From Sphingomonas psychrotolerans (GTDB lineage Bacteria > Pseudomonadota > Alphaproteobacteria > Sphingomonadales > Sphingomonadaceae), in NCBI RefSeq assembly GCF_002796605.1, contig NZ_CP024923.1:1178001-1242000 (forward strand): a stretch of 64,000 bases of DNA. Direction: 5' to 3'. The notes under the pieces were generated by a model that was not told the DNA's origin, did no database searches, and saw only the letters and a list, made by a program, of their open reading frames with translations. Both the position numbers and the translations under genes were made by a program. Shown here piece after piece: positions 1 to 9,181 of this stretch (position 1 is its first letter; every line of letters starts with the position of its first letter).

Positions 1-583
1 CCACGGGAAGGCCGAAACCGAAAACCAGCAACAAGGCGAAGACCCCCGCCAGGGCAACGCCACCGACGAAGCCCGCCCAGGTCTTGTTCGGGCTGATCTG
101 CGGGGCGAGCCTGGGCCCACCGATCGCGCGCCCGGCAAAATACGCCCCGGTGTCGCATGCCCAGACCAAGGCCATCGCCCAGAAAGTGTATAGCAGGCCA
201 TGCGAAGGGTCCTCGCGCAGCGCGAGCAAGGCGAGCACCGGCAGGCCGGAATAGGCCACGCCCGCCGCCAGCTGGCCCTTGCGCGTCACTGCTGCGACGA
301 AGAAGGCCGCGCCGGCCACCAGTCCGAGCGCGAGGAAACCAGGCCCCGCGGCCAATCCCGGCGCCATGATCGCCAGCGGCACGGTCAACGCATATTGGGC
401 CAGTCGCTTCTCGCGCAGACTGACGCCCGAAAGGTCCGCCCATTCGGCCATCATCAGCAGCGCCGCGGCCGCGACGATCAGCCAGAAACCGAGCCCGCCG
501 ACCCAGAGCGCGATCGCGGCGAGCCCGATCAGCGCGATGGCGACGATCGCCCGCGTCCCCAGATCCGATTTACCTTTGGTCAC
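1..583 (-). CDS. cdsA: phosphatidate cytidylyltransferase, C-terminus off the window
   Basis: Makes CDP-diacylglycerol from phosphatidate and CTP in the inner membrane, the precursor of all phospholipids. The visible 194 codons give a string of hydrophobic membrane segments and the stretch AFFVAAVTRKGQLAAG, then a region with WACDTGAYFAGRAIGG and APQISPNKTWAGFVGG, which is typical of CdsA. The C-terminal signature (S-x-x-K-R-x4-K-D) would lie beyond base 1. The likely start is the GTG at 583-581, which overlaps the uppS stop as GTGA, so the two are translationally coupled. It is the last visible gene of the rpsB-tsf-pyrH-frr-uppS-cdsA cluster. Assignment rests on both sequence and position. 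Confidence 0.9.
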   Translation of the reverse strand, partial: MTKGKSDLGTRAIVAIALIGLAAIALWVGGLGFWLIVAAAALLMMAEWADLSGVSLREKRLAQYALTVPLAIMAPGLAAGPGFLALGLVAGAAFFVAAVTRKGQLAAGVAYSGLPVLALLALREDPSHGLLYTFWAMALVWACDTGAYFAGRAIGGPRLAPQISPNKTWAGFVGGVALAGVFALLLVFGFGLPV

Positions 584-1311
584 AAGCCTCCGAAACGCCG
601 CTGACGCTGCCCGAAGCGATCGAGCGCATCGGCCAGCGCCTTCTCGTCGAAATCAGGCCAGAGCGTGTCGACGAAGAGCAACTCGGCATAGGCCGCCTGC
701 CACAGCAGGAAGTTCGACAGCCGGTGCTCGCCCGAGGTGCGGATCAGCAAGTCGAGCGGTGGGAGATCCGCAGTTGCGAGTTCGGCCTCGAAGCGCGCTT
801 CGTCGATCGCGGAGGGGTCGAGCGTGCCGTCGCATGCCTGTTCGGCAAGACGGCGAGCCGCGGCGAGGATTTCGGCCTGCGCGCCATAATTGAGCGCGAT
901 GACCAAGGTCGGGCCGGGATTGGCCACGGTCCGCGCAATCGCCGCGTCGATCATCGCGACGAGATCGGGCGCGAGCCCGCGCCAATCGCCGATCACTCGC
1001 AATCGCACGCCCTCCGAGACGAGTTCGTCGAGTTCGCTCGCGAGGAAATGGCGCAGCAGCCCCATCAGGTCGCGGACCTCTTCCTCGGGGCGACGCCAGT
1101 TCTCGGAGGAGAAGGCGTAGAGCGTGAGCACTTCGATACCGAGCTTTCGCGCGGCGCGCGCGACGCGGCGCACCGCCTCGACGCCCTGTTTGTGCCCCGC
1201 GATGCGCGGCAGGAAGCGCTTCTTCGCCCAGCGCCCGTTGCCGTCCATGATGATGGCGACGTGGCGCGGGGGCGTGCCCGAAGGAAGATCGGGGGCGGGT
1301 CTAGCGGCCAC
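580..1311 (-). CDS. uppS: undecaprenyl diphosphate synthase (cis-prenyltransferase)
   Basis: Condenses eight isopentenyl diphosphates with farnesyl diphosphate to give the C55 lipid carrier of peptidoglycan synthesis. The 243 residues carry the family hallmark HVAIIMDGNGRWAKKR near residue 17, with the catalytic Asp in MDGNGRW, then the LYAFSSENWRRP motif and the C-terminal LIRTSGEHRLSNFLLWQ. Length is normal. It lies 30 bp downstream of frr and overlaps cdsA by 4 bp. Confidence 0.97.
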   Translation of the reverse strand: MAARPAPDLPSGTPPRHVAIIMDGNGRWAKKRFLPRIAGHKQGVEAVRRVARAARKLGIEVLTLYAFSSENWRRPEEEVRDLMGLLRHFLASELDELVSEGVRLRVIGDWRGLAPDLVAMIDAAIARTVANPGPTLVIALNYGAQAEILAAARRLAEQACDGTLDPSAIDEARFEAELATADLPPLDLLIRTSGEHRLSNFLLWQAAYAELLFVDTLWPDFDEKALADALDRFGQRQRRFGGL

Positions 1312-1341
1312 GGCCGGCCGCCCGGAGAAACGCCGGGCCGG

Positions 1342-1899
1342 TCACTTGCCCAGAATTTCCTTTTCCTTTGCCGCCGTCACCGCATCGATGTCGGCGATCG
1401 TGCTGTCGGTCAGCTTCTGGACCTCGGTCTCGTGGCGCTTGCGCTCGTCCTCGCCGAAAAGGCCCTTCTTCTCGTCGGTCTTGAGGCTGTCATTGCCATC
1501 GCGGCGGACATTACGCACTGCGATGCGTGCCTTCTCGGCATATTGGCTGGCGAGCTTGGCGAGTTCTTTCCGCCGCTCTTCCGTCAGATCGGGGATCGGC
1601 AGACGCAGCGTCTGCCCGTCGACGATCGGATTGAGACCGAGCCCCGCCGAGCGGATCGCCTTGTCGACCGGGCCGACATTCATCTTGTCCCACACCTGCA
1701 CCGAGAGCAGGCGCGGCTCGGGTGCCGAGACGCTCGCCAACTGGTTGATCGGCATCTGCGCGCCATAGACGTCGACCGTCACCGGATCCAGCAGGGTGGT
1801 CGAGGCACGACCGGTGCGCAGGCCCTGGAGATCGTGTTTGAGCGCCTCGACCGCGCCGGCCATGCGGCGCTCGATATCTGTCTTGTCGTAAGCGGCCAT
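1342..1899 (-). CDS. frr: ribosome recycling factor
   Basis: Splits post-termination ribosomes together with EF-G. The product is 185 residues, the usual length, beginning [20 protein letters not shown] and containing [14 protein letters not shown] and the [13 protein letters not shown] segment. The open frame extends 22 codons further upstream, but the ATG at 1899 has an AGGAG ribosome binding site about 8 bases before it and matches the family N-terminus, so I chose it. It lies 14 bp after pyrH, in one operon. Confidence 0.97.
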   Translation of the reverse strand: MAAYDKTDIERRMAGAVEALKHDLQGLRTGRASTTLLDPVTVDVYGAQMPINQLASVSAPEPRLLSVQVWDKMNVGPVDKAIRSAGLGLNPIVDGQTLRLPIPDLTEERRKELAKLASQYAEKARIAVRNVRRDGNDSLKTDEKKGLFGEDERKRHETEVQKLTDSTIADIDAVTAAKEKEILGK

Positions 1900-1913
1900 T
1901 TTCGGCTCTCCTG

Positions 1914-2645
1914 TTATGCGGATGCGGTTTCGTTCTGGACGATTGTCGAGGCGCCCTCGCCACACAGAACGGCGGAGAGATTACCTTCGTCTCGGATGTT
2001 GAACACCACGATCGGGATATTGTTGTCGCGGCAGAGAGCGACCGCGGACGCGTCCATCACCTTCAGATTGTCTGCGAGGACGCGGTCATAGCTGAGCGAA
2101 TCGTAACGCTTTGCGGTCGGCACTTTCTTGGGATCGGCGTCGTAGATACCGTCGACCGAAGTGCCCTTGAACAGCGCGTCGCAGTTCATCTCGGCGGCGC
2201 GCAGCGCGGCAGTGGTGTCGGTAGTGAAGAACGGGAGCCCGGTACCCGCGGCGAAGATCACCACGCGGCCCTTCTCCATGTGTCGCTCGGCGCGGCGGCG
2301 GATATAGGGCTCGCACACGCTGGCCATTGGGATTGCCGATTGAACACGGGTCTGGACGCCGATCTTCTCCATCGCGTTCTGCATCGCCAGCGCGTTCATC
2401 ACCGTCGCGAGCATGCCCATATAATCGGCGCTGGCGCGGTCGAAGCCCTGCGCCGCACCGGCCAGCCCGCGGAAGATGTTGCCGCCGCCGACGACCATGC
2501 AGACCTGCAAACCGGTCTCGATCGCTTCCTTCACTTCCAGCGCAACGCGCTCGCAAGTGGCGGGATCAATGCCGAACTGGCCCTGACCCATCAGGACCTC
2601 GCCCGAAAGCTTGAGAAGGATACGATTGAAGCGGGGAGCGGTCAT
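1914..2645 (-). CDS. pyrH: UMP kinase
   Basis: Phosphorylates UMP to UDP in pyrimidine nucleotide synthesis. The protein has 243 residues of the amino-acid-kinase fold: [20 protein letters not shown] at the N-terminus, the GGGNIFRG loop, a conserved [21 protein letters not shown] region and [11 protein letters not shown] near the end. Its place between tsf and frr is the standard alphaproteobacterial order. A strong hairpin without a U tract lies just upstream, between tsf and pyrH. Confidence 0.97.
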   Translation of the reverse strand: MTAPRFNRILLKLSGEVLMGQGQFGIDPATCERVALEVKEAIETGLQVCMVVGGGNIFRGLAGAAQGFDRASADYMGMLATVMNALAMQNAMEKIGVQTRVQSAIPMASVCEPYIRRRAERHMEKGRVVIFAAGTGLPFFTTDTTAALRAAEMNCDALFKGTSVDGIYDADPKKVPTAKRYDSLSYDRVLADNLKVMDASAVALCRDNNIPIVVFNIRDEGNLSAVLCGEGASTIVQNETASA

Positions 2646-2675
2646 TTGAGCCTTAGGTATGAGGCGGATAGCGAA

Positions 2676-2705
2676 GCGGCGCGGACCTTAGAGGTGCCGC
2701 GCCGC
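2676..2705 (-). other. strong hairpin between tsf and pyrH
   Basis: GCGGCGCGG (2676-2684) pairs perfectly with CCGCGCCGC (2697-2705). An inner ACCT/AGGT pairing extends it with one bulged base. Neither strand has a run of T after the stem, so it is not a classical intrinsic terminator. It may protect or partly terminate the rpsB-tsf transcript ahead of pyrH; that role is inference. Confidence 0.45.
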
Positions 2706-2763
2706 AGGAACAAGCGGAGATGCCGGGGAGATACCATGGAGGCGGAACGCCCCGGCGCCTCGC

Positions 2764-3699
2764 TTACTTGGTGAGGCCGGCGGTGGCCGCAACCTCGGCC
2801 GCGAAGTCGCTCTCTTCCTTCTCGATGCCCTCGCCCAGCTGGAAGCGGACATAGTCGGTGAGCGCGATCGTGGCACCGGCATCCTTCGCCGCCTTGGCGA
2901 TCACGTCCTGAACGGGCGTCTTGCCGTCCATGACGAACGCCTGGGTCAGCAGCGCGTTCTCCTTCTTGAACTTCTCGATCGGGCCGTTGAGGATCTTCTC
3001 GGCCACCTCGGGCGACTTGCCGACGATCTTCTCGGCATTCTTCTCGCGCAGGATCGCCGCTTCGCGCTCGACCACCTCGGGATCGAGGCCCTCGACATTA
3101 AGCGCCAGCGGGAAAGCAGCAGCAATGTGCATCGCCAGCTGCTTGCCGAGCGGTTCCAGCACGTCGACGCCGGCATCCGATTCGAGCGCGACGAGCACGC
3201 CGATCTTGCCGAGGCCGGGAGCGGCCGCATTGTGAACGTACGGAATCACCGCGCCCTTCGACACTTCGACTTTCTTCGCGCGGCGGAGAACCTGGTTCTC
3301 GCCGATCGTCGAGATGTTGTTGGTCAGCACTTCCTCGACCGTGCCACCAGCGGGGAGCGGCGAGGCCTTGAGCGTGTCGATGTCGTCACCCTTTTCGAGC
3401 GCGACTGCCGTCACTTCGCGGACGAAGCTCTGGAAGATCTCGTTCTTGGCGACGAAATCGGTCTGCGAATTGACTTCGACCGCGACGCCCTTGGTGCCAG
3501 CGACGGCGACTCCGACCAGGCCTTCAGCGGCGGTGCGGCTCGACTTCTTGGCGGCGGCGGCCAGGCCCTTCGAGCGCAGCCAGTCGCTCGCGGCTTCGAG
3601 GTCGCCATTGGTCTCAGTCAGCGCCTTCTTGCAATCCATCATGCCGGCGCCGCTCTTTTCGCGGAGCTCCTTCACAGCTGTTGCAGTGATCTCGGCCAT
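2764..3699 (-). CDS. tsf: translation elongation factor Ts
   Basis: Guanine nucleotide exchange factor for EF-Tu. The 311 residues start [20 protein letters not shown] with the DCKKAL motif of the N-terminal UBA-like domain, followed by the [11 protein letters not shown] signature of the core and VIPYVHN. The size is ordinary for alphaproteobacteria, somewhat longer than in E. coli. It follows rpsB after 79 bp that hold an attenuator-like hairpin, so it is probably transcribed from the rpsB promoter. Confidence 0.97.
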   Translation of the reverse strand: MAEITATAVKELREKSGAGMMDCKKALTETNGDLEAASDWLRSKGLAAAAKKSSRTAAEGLVGVAVAGTKGVAVEVNSQTDFVAKNEIFQSFVREVTAVALEKGDDIDTLKASPLPAGGTVEEVLTNNISTIGENQVLRRAKKVEVSKGAVIPYVHNAAAPGLGKIGVLVALESDAGVDVLEPLGKQLAMHIAAAFPLALNVEGLDPEVVEREAAILREKNAEKIVGKSPEVAEKILNGPIEKFKKENALLTQAFVMDGKTPVQDVIAKAAKDAGATIALTDYVRFQLGEGIEKEESDFAAEVAATAGLTK

Positions 3700-3716
3700 G
3701 TTTCTATTCCTCAGCT

Positions 3717-3756
3717 AAAAATCGGGCGGAGCAGTGCGCAATGCCCTGCCCCGCCC
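3717..3756 (-). terminator. attenuator/terminator between rpsB and tsf
   Basis: Read on the minus strand, GGGCGG, one mismatched base and GCAG pair with CTGC, a mismatch and CCGCCC. The stem is followed by GATTTTT. This is a good intrinsic terminator lying inside the rpsB-tsf operon, so it probably sets the S2 to EF-Ts ratio by partial read-through. A terminator at the same place is known in E. coli. Confidence 0.65.
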
Positions 3757-3778
3757 CCATTACGGTTAGATGACGGGT

Positions 3779-4714
3779 TCAGGCGTCGATTTGACGCTCG
3801 CCCTCTTCAGCCTGACCAGGCTCGGTCACCGCGGCGGGAGCCTCAGGCTCCACAGCAGCGGCAGGAGCCTCGGGTTCCACGGCAGCGGCGGGAGCCTCGA
3901 ACTCCTCGGCGGTGACGACCGGCGCGTCGGCGGCAGGCACCTCTTCAGCGACGGGTGCCGGGGTGACGAGCGCTTCCTCGACCGGGGGCCGCTCGGCGGC
4001 GCCGAAGTCGAAGCCCTGGTTGCGCTGCTGCTCCTGGCCACCGCGGGTCGCGGCGATCGCCACGGCTTCGCAGTAGAGGCGGATCGCGCGGCTCGCATCG
4101 TCGTTCGCCGGAACCGGGAAGGCGATGCCGTCCGGGCTGACGTTCGAATCGAGGATCGCGACGACGGGGATGCCGAGCGTGTTGGCTTCCTTGATCGCCA
4201 GCTCTTCCTTGTTCGCGTCGATCACGAACATGATGTCGGGAACGCCGCCCATGTCACGGATGCCGCCGAGCGAGAGTTCGAGCTTGTCCTTCTCGCGGGT
4301 GAGCTGGAGCACTTCCTTCTTGGTGAGGCCGTGCGTGTCGCCCGAAAGCTGCTCCTCGAGCGTCTTGAGACGCTTGATCGAGTTGGAGATGGTCTTCCAG
4401 TTGGTGAGCATGCCGCCCAGCCAGCGATGGTTGACGAAATGCTGATTGGCGCGGCGCGCGGCCTCGGCGATCGGCTCCTGCGCCTGGCGCTTGGTACCGA
4501 CGAACAGCACCTTGCCGCCGGCAGCGACGGTGGAGTTCACGAACTCGAGAGCGCGCGCGAAGAGCGGCACGGTCTGCGAAAGGTCGATGATGTGGACGCC
4601 GTTGCGATCGCCGAAGATGTAGGGCTTCATCTTCGGGTTCCAGCGATGGGTCTGGTGACCGAAGTGCGCGCCCGATTCGAGCAATTGCTGCATGGAGACG
4701 ACTGGTGCCGCCAT
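3779..4714 (-). CDS. rpsB: 30S ribosomal protein S2 with an acidic repeat tail
   Basis: Structural protein of the small ribosomal subunit. It has 311 residues, about 70 more than E. coli S2. The core shows [19 protein letters not shown], the [15 protein letters not shown] motif and [17 protein letters not shown]. After about residue 240 the chain becomes an Ala/Pro/Glu-rich tail in which the unit VEPEAPAAA is repeated with a period of nine residues (27 bp at the DNA level). Such tails occur in alphaproteobacterial S2. Start at the ATG 4714 follows AAGGAG. First gene of the cluster that runs to cdsA. Confidence 0.97.
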   Translation of the reverse strand: MAAPVVSMQQLLESGAHFGHQTHRWNPKMKPYIFGDRNGVHIIDLSQTVPLFARALEFVNSTVAAGGKVLFVGTKRQAQEPIAEAARRANQHFVNHRWLGGMLTNWKTISNSIKRLKTLEEQLSGDTHGLTKKEVLQLTREKDKLELSLGGIRDMGGVPDIMFVIDANKEELAIKEANTLGIPVVAILDSNVSPDGIAFPVPANDDASRAIRLYCEAVAIAATRGGQEQQRNQGFDFGAAERPPVEEALVTPAPVAEEVPAADAPVVTAEEFEAPAAAVEPEAPAAAVEPEAPAAVTEPGQAEEGERQIDA

Positions 4715-4741
4715 AGGGATAACTCCTTCCGGTTGAGCCTC

Positions 4742-4793
4742 TGGGAAGCGGGAACCGTGAAGCGTTCACGGCACCGGTTTATGATGCTTCCCA
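4742..4793 (-). promoter_or_regulatory. structured 5' leader of rpsB, candidate autoregulatory element
   Basis: Two nested perfect stems lie 28-79 bases upstream of the rpsB start. The outer pair is TGGGAAGC (4742-4749) with GCTTCCCA (4786-4793). The inner hairpin is CCGTGAA (4755-4761) with TTCACGG (4765-4771) and a three-base loop. In gammaproteobacteria, rpsB has a conserved leader through which S2 represses its own synthesis. Whether this alphaproteobacterial structure does the same is inference. Confidence 0.5.
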
Positions 4794-4842
4794 TGCGGGT
4801 TGAGGCGGCGCGCTTAGCCCAGGTCGCCGCCCGAGGCAAGTG

Positions 4843-4857
4843 GAACAAATTTGGAAC
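4843..4857 (+). promoter_or_regulatory. LexA (SOS) box 1 upstream of the 4981 gene
   Basis: The sequence GAACAAATTTGGAAC is an exact GAAC-N7-GAAC direct repeat, the LexA operator known from alphaproteobacteria. It lies just upstream of a TTGACA hexamer (4864-4869), and a second box follows 15 bases later. Two exact boxes within 45 bp are very unlikely by chance. Confidence 0.8.
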
Positions 4858-4863
4858 ATCTCA

Positions 4864-4892
4864 TTGACAGTAGAACGTTAACGGAACATACA
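4864..4892 (+). promoter_or_regulatory. SOS-controlled promoter with LexA box 2 (4873-4887)
   Basis: A perfect -35 hexamer TTGACA (4864-4869) is followed after 17 bases by a weak -10 candidate CATACA (4887-4892). The second LexA box GAACGTTAACGGAAC occupies the spacer (4873-4887), where bound repressor would block RNA polymerase. The promoter points toward the small membrane gene at 4981, about 85 bases away. Confidence 0.7.
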
Positions 4893-4980
4893 GGGCTCAT
4901 AAGCGGAGCATGGAACGCCTCTTGGCGTCAAACTGTTGAAATCATTGCATCTTCGCCGATTTGTGCGCGACAGGAGTTGT

Positions 4981-5199
4981 ATGATGACTGGATTTGCGAT
5001 CGCCCTGCTCTTTGGCTCGGCTTTCATCGTCTCGGTGTGGGCGATGATCGCCACGATCCGCCCGCAGCTTCATCGTTTCGCCGAACTGTTTCGTCCCGCT
5101 TCGAATCTGCCCGCCCTGCCGGCGCGGCTCGGCCGGGTTACGATTCGAGCCGTTCCGGCGCGGTTGCCGGCATGGGCACCGCTGCGCGCTGCTGCCTGA
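4981..5199 (+). CDS. small single-pass membrane protein under SOS control
   Basis: I do not recognise a named family. The 72-residue product has one clear membrane segment at about residues 4-25 (GFAIALLFGSAFIVSVWAMI), then a basic, proline-rich tail with many Arg and Ala residues. AGGAG at 4972-4976 supports initiation at the ATG at 4981 or, with better spacing, the adjoining ATG at 4984. The only upstream promoter signals carry two LexA boxes. Its 3' end overlaps the end of pssA on the other strand by 62 bp. Size, topology and LexA control resemble the SOS-induced division inhibitor SidA of Caulobacter, but I see no sequence similarity; a role in division arrest or damage tolerance is inference. 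Confidence 0.7.
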   Translation: MMTGFAIALLFGSAFIVSVWAMIATIRPQLHRFAELFRPASNLPALPARLGRVTIRAVPARLPAWAPLRAAA

Positions 5200-6013
5200 T
5201 CCGGCGATAGCTACGCACGCTGAACGGGATCGTCACCAGATAGGCGATCGCCAGCACGGCGAGCGTCGGCCACGGCGCCGATACCAGCGCCGCGACGAGC
5301 ACCACCAACACCGCGATCGCCTCGAAACGCATGCGTTGCTTGAGTCGCACCGTCGGCGTGAAAGTCGCGACGCTCGAAATCATCAGCAGCGCGATGAAGG
5401 CCGTCCACGGCGCGATCACCGCCGGAGTGCGCAGCAGGTGTTGAATGGTCTCGACCAGCAGGATCGGAGTGGAATCGTTCACCGGCGGGCGAAGCAGTTC
5501 GTTGGTCCAGTTCCACAGAAAAAGCGGCATTAGCGCCAGCAATGCGCCCGCCGGCGCGGGAACGCCGGTGAGGAAACCCGCCGATTTGTGCGGCTGATGC
5601 TCCTGATCGATATTGGCGTTGAAGCGCGCAAGACGCAGCGCACAGAACAGCGCCAGCAGCAGCGCGATCATCCAGCCGAACCGGCCGAGCCCGTTCAGCG
5701 ACCAGAGATAAAGAATCAGCGCGGGCGCGACTCCGAACGAGATTGCGTCGGAAAGGCTGTCGAGCTCGGCTCCAAAGCGGCTCTCGGCGCGCACCAGCCG
5801 GGCGATCTTGCCATCGAGCCCATCGAACACTGCGGCTGCGAGCACCATCAGCACCGCGACTTCCCAATTGCCGAGGATCGCGAAGCGAATCGCCGTCAGG
5901 CCGGAGCAGAGCGCGAGCGCGGTAACCGTGTTGGGCAGCACCGCGCGCAGCGGAATCCCGCCCTCGCGACGCAGCCCCGGGATCGCCCGCCTGCCCGCGC
6001 GGGGCGGCTTCAT
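5138..6013 (-). CDS. pssA: CDP-diacylglycerol-serine O-phosphatidyltransferase
   Basis: Forms phosphatidylserine from CDP-diacylglycerol and serine in the membrane. The 291-residue, multi-pass protein carries the CDP-alcohol phosphatidyltransferase motif: [20 protein letters not shown] followed by LDSLSD. It starts inside the stop of psd (ATGA at 6013-6010), so pssA and psd are co-translated and together make phosphatidylethanolamine. Its last 62 bp overlap the convergent small membrane gene. Confidence 0.95.
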   Translation of the reverse strand: MKPPRAGRRAIPGLRREGGIPLRAVLPNTVTALALCSGLTAIRFAILGNWEVAVLMVLAAAVFDGLDGKIARLVRAESRFGAELDSLSDAISFGVAPALILYLWSLNGLGRFGWMIALLLALFCALRLARFNANIDQEHQPHKSAGFLTGVPAPAGALLALMPLFLWNWTNELLRPPVNDSTPILLVETIQHLLRTPAVIAPWTAFIALLMISSVATFTPTVRLKQRMRFEAIAVLVVLVAALVSAPWPTLAVLAIAYLVTIPFSVRSYRRIRQQRAAVPMPATAPERLES

Positions 6014-6738
6014 TGGGCGATGCCGGCCGCGCGCGGCGCTCCCTTGCGCGCGAGGATCGTCTCGCCGGCGATTGCGCGCTGACCGAGCGCGACTTCGACG
6101 CCGTAAGCCTCCGGGATAAACACGTCGACGCGGCTGCCGAAGCGAATCAGTCCGACGCGCTGCCCGCCGACGACCATATCGCCCGCCTTGACGAAGCTGA
6201 CGATTCGCCGCGCGACCAGCCCGGCGATCTGGGTGAAGCCGATCCGCTGGCCGTTCTTGTCCTCGACGATGATGTGCTGGCGCTCATTCTCTTCGCTCGC
6301 TTTGTCGAAGTCGGCATTCATGAACTTGCCGGCGATATAGATGACGTGGCGGATCGTGCCGGTGATCGGCGTGCGATTGATGTGTACGTCGAACACGCTC
6401 ATGAACACCGAGACGCGCAGCATGCTGCCCTCGCCCAGCGCCTGCGGCCCGGCGAGTTCGGGGGGCAGATCCACCCGCTCGATCATCGTGATCAGCCCGT
6501 CGGCCGGCGAGACGATCAGCCCTTCGCCCTGCGGCGTCACGCGTACCGGATCACGGAAGAACGCCGCGACGCCGAGTGTGAGAAACACGAGCGGCCAGGT
6601 GATGAAATCCCACACGAATAGACTGACCAGCGCGATCGCGCCGGCGATCAGCACATATTTGCGGCCTTCGGGGTGAATGTCGGGGAAACGCCACTTCACA
6701 GTCGAGGTACCGACGGAGGGCTTGTCAAGCGATGCCAT
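6010..6738 (-). CDS. psd: phosphatidylserine decarboxylase proenzyme
   Basis: Decarboxylates phosphatidylserine to phosphatidylethanolamine using a pyruvoyl group made by self-cleavage. The 242-residue form has an N-terminal membrane region ([19 protein letters not shown]), the [13 protein letters not shown] motif and the C-terminal processing site RFGSRVDVF, where cleavage occurs between Gly and Ser. It is the short Psd type common in alphaproteobacteria. Overlap with pssA by ATGA shows an operon. Confidence 0.95.
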   Translation of the reverse strand: MASLDKPSVGTSTVKWRFPDIHPEGRKYVLIAGAIALVSLFVWDFITWPLVFLTLGVAAFFRDPVRVTPQGEGLIVSPADGLITMIERVDLPPELAGPQALGEGSMLRVSVFMSVFDVHINRTPITGTIRHVIYIAGKFMNADFDKASEENERQHIIVEDKNGQRIGFTQIAGLVARRIVSFVKAGDMVVGGQRVGLIRFGSRVDVFIPEAYGVEVALGQRAIAGETILARKGAPRAAGIAQ

Positions 6739-7038
6739 GCCGCGCGGTGTAGCGGCATGACTCGCGCTTTCCTAGACGCTGGCGCGATTATCCACGCGGG
6801 GCTTATTCTGCCAGGGCTCGATGCCGGCGAGACGCGGAACCGCGTCGGTCCCACCCGGCTTTTCTCCGCCGGTCGCAGATCGGCTTTGCGAGACGCCACT
6901 GGTGGTGTATCTGCGCGCCACATTGTTCGAGTTCGGGGGCGGTCGTCCTCGATTAAGGCAACCACTGCGCTTGAATATTCGTTCGTTTTCGCGGAAGCGC
7001 GTGCGCCACGGTTGCCACGAAACCTGCAAAGGACCCCA
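6739..7038. other. 300-bp divergent intergenic region psd / methyltransferase
   Basis: Must hold the promoters of both flanking genes. I see no clear -35/-10 pair, LexA box or hairpin. A TTATCCACG word at 6788-6796 resembles a DnaA box, but it stands alone. Confidence 0.5.
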
Positions 7039-7658
7039 ATGCCCGCATCGACCGCCTCCGCAAAGCGCCGCCGTGCCAGCATGCGCGCCGCCGGAGTGTC
7101 ATCACCTTGGGTGATGTTCCTCAAGGGCTTCTTCAAACACCCGGTGATGGTGGGTGCGATCGTCTCCTCGTCACAGCGGCTCGTGCGACACATGCTCGCG
7201 CCGGTCGACTGGGACAATTGCAAGCTGTTCGTCGAATACGGCCCTGGCGTCGGCACCTTCACGCGCCCGATTCTCGAGCGCCTGGCGCCCGACGCGAAGC
7301 TGATCGTGATCGACACCAACCCCGATTTCATCCGCTACCTCAAGCATATGATCGACGATCCGCGCTTCATCGCGGTCAATGATTCGGCGGCGGACATCAA
7401 GCGAATCGTCGCCGATCACGGCTTCGAGCATGCCGACTACATCGCCTCCGGCCTGCCCTTCTCGACTCTGCCGACCGGGGTCGGCGACGCGATTGCGCAT
7501 GCGACGCACGACATCCTCCGCAAGGATGGCGCTTTCCTCGTCTATCAATACAACCCAAGGTGCGGAACTTCCTGACGCCTTATTGGGAACATATCGACCA
7601 TGAGGTCGAATGGTGGAACCTGCCGCCGGCGCAGCTCTGGTGGGCGTGGAAGAAGTGA
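7039..7658 (+). pseudogene. class I SAM-dependent methyltransferase (PmtA-like), frameshifted near its end
   Basis: The protein has a Rossmann methyltransferase core with motif I FVEYGPGVGTFTRPILERL and an acidic end of strand 2 (IVIDTNPDF), then the post-II region ADYIASGLPFSTLP. This arrangement resembles bacterial phospholipid N-methyltransferases of the PmtA type; the substrate is not certain. Frame 1 runs into ...YQYNPRCGTS and stops at 7575. Switching frame at 7556 continues as [20 protein letters not shown] and ends LWWAWKK at 7656, a sensible C-terminus. One C missing from the CCC run at 7554-7556 explains this. Start ATG 7039 follows AAAGGA. It could be a real mutation or a sequencing error. 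Confidence 0.7.
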
Positions 7659-7731
7659 GCGCGCTCGGCGCTTGATCCCCCTCCCCATCCTCCTAGACGC
7701 TCGCCCAAACCCTAAAGCAGGAAGCGAGCAC

Positions 7732-8952
7732 ATGGCGAAGATCAAGGTTGCAACGCCGGTCGTGGAGATCGACGGCGACGAGATGACGCGGATCATCTGG
7801 CAGTGGATCCGCGAGCGCCTGATCCTCCCCTATCTCGACATCGACCTCAAATATTACGATCTCGGCGTCGAAAAGCGCGACGAGACCAACGATCAGATCA
7901 CGATCGATTCGGCCAACGCGATTCGGCAGTACGGCGTCGGCGTGAAGTGCGCGACGATCACTCCGGACGAACAGCGCGTCGAAGAATTCGGCCTCAAGGA
8001 AATGTGGAAGTCGCCCAACGGCACGATCCGCAACATCCTCGGCGGCGTGATCTTCCGCGAGCCGATCGTGATCTCGAACGTGCCGCGGCTGATTCCCGGC
8101 TGGACTCGCCCGATCGTCGTCGGCCGCCACGCGTTCGGCGACCAATATAAAGCTACCGACTTCAAGGTGCCCGGCAAGGGCAAGCTCACGATGAAGTGGG
8201 AAGGCGAGAACGGCGAGACGATCGAGAAGGAAGTGTTCAACTTCCCCGACGCCGGCGTCGCGATGGGCATGTACAATCTCGACGAATCGATCACCGATTT
8301 CGCCCGCGCCAGCATGAACTATTCGCTCGGCCGCGGCTGGCCGCTCTACCTCTCGACCAAGAACACCATCCTCAAGGCCTATGACGGGCGCTTCAAGGAT
8401 ATCTTCCAGGCGGTGTTCGACGCCGAGTTCAAGGATCAGTTCAAGGAAGCGGGCATCGTCTACGAGCACCGCCTGATCGACGACATGGTCGCTTCGGCGC
8501 TCAAGTGGCATGGCGAGTTCGTCTGGGCGTGCAAGAATTATGACGGCGACGTCCAGTCGGACCAGGTCGCGCAGGGCTTCGGTTCTCTTGGCCTGATGAC
8601 CTCGGTGCTGATGTCGCCCGACGGCAAGACGATCGAGGCCGAGGCGGCGCACGGCACCGTCACACGCCATTATCGCCAGCACCAGCAGGGCAAGGCAACT
8701 TCGACCAACCCGATCGCATCGATTTTCGCCTGGACCGGCGGCCTGAAGTATCGCGGCAAGTTCGACGACACGCCAGACGTCACGCGCTTCGCCGAAACTC
8801 TCGAGCAGGTCTGCATCAAGACCGTCGAGAGCGGCGCGATGACCAAGGACCTCGCATTGCTGATCGGGCCGGATCAGGCGTGGATGACCACCGAGCAGTT
8901 CTTCGAGACGGTTCGTGTCAATCTCGAGAATGAAATGGGCAGCTGGCAGTAA
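7732..8952 (+). CDS. icd: NADP-dependent isocitrate dehydrogenase
   Basis: Oxidises isocitrate to 2-oxoglutarate in the TCA cycle. The product has 406 residues, the homodimeric eukaryote-like subfamily found in alphaproteobacteria. It shows [15 protein letters not shown], the substrate loop [13 protein letters not shown], and the [21 protein letters not shown]/isocitrate region. The frame is open further upstream, but the ATG at 7732 after GCAGGAAGCG matches the family N-terminus. A strong terminator follows directly. Confidence 0.97.
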   Translation: MAKIKVATPVVEIDGDEMTRIIWQWIRERLILPYLDIDLKYYDLGVEKRDETNDQITIDSANAIRQYGVGVKCATITPDEQRVEEFGLKEMWKSPNGTIRNILGGVIFREPIVISNVPRLIPGWTRPIVVGRHAFGDQYKATDFKVPGKGKLTMKWEGENGETIEKEVFNFPDAGVAMGMYNLDESITDFARASMNYSLGRGWPLYLSTKNTILKAYDGRFKDIFQAVFDAEFKDQFKEAGIVYEHRLIDDMVASALKWHGEFVWACKNYDGDVQSDQVAQGFGSLGLMTSVLMSPDGKTIEAEAAHGTVTRHYRQHQQGKATSTNPIASIFAWTGGLKYRGKFDDTPDVTRFAETLEQVCIKTVESGAMTKDLALLIGPDQAWMTTEQFFETVRVNLENEMGSWQ

Positions 8953-8972
8953 GCCGCGAGCCGTACGAAGAG

Positions 8973-8998
8973 GGGGCGGCCATGGCCGCCCCTTTTTT
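8973..8998 (+). terminator. intrinsic terminator of icd
   Basis: A perfect 20-bp palindrome (10-bp arms GGGGCGGCCA and its complement, 8973-8992) followed by six T. It begins 21 bases after the icd stop. Confidence 0.9.
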
Positions 8999-9084
8999 GC
9001 GCCTGCTCGGTCGGTGCTGGCATCCAGAGCGGGAAACGGCCGGCACTTGCGCGCTGCAACCGGCCGATCGCCATGCACCGCGGG

Positions 9085-9097
9085 TTGCAATGTAGGA
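9085..9097 (+). repeat. short word shared with 18343-18355
   Basis: TTGCAATGTAGGA occurs here and, in reverse complement, at 18343-18355. In both places it lies on the same side of the 26-bp repeat listed at 9182 and 18214, about 85 and 103 bases away. Confidence 0.5.
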
Positions 9098-9181
9098 ATT
9101 TACATGCTGGCATATCGCGCATGATCCACCACGCTTCCCGCCTGCCCTTCTGCCTGTTTCACGAAATAATATTGCGAGATG

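Noticed and set aside
6788..6796. A TTATCCACG word resembling a DnaA box
   Set aside because: Single copy, one mismatch, no cluster of boxes or AT-rich segment, so not an origin.
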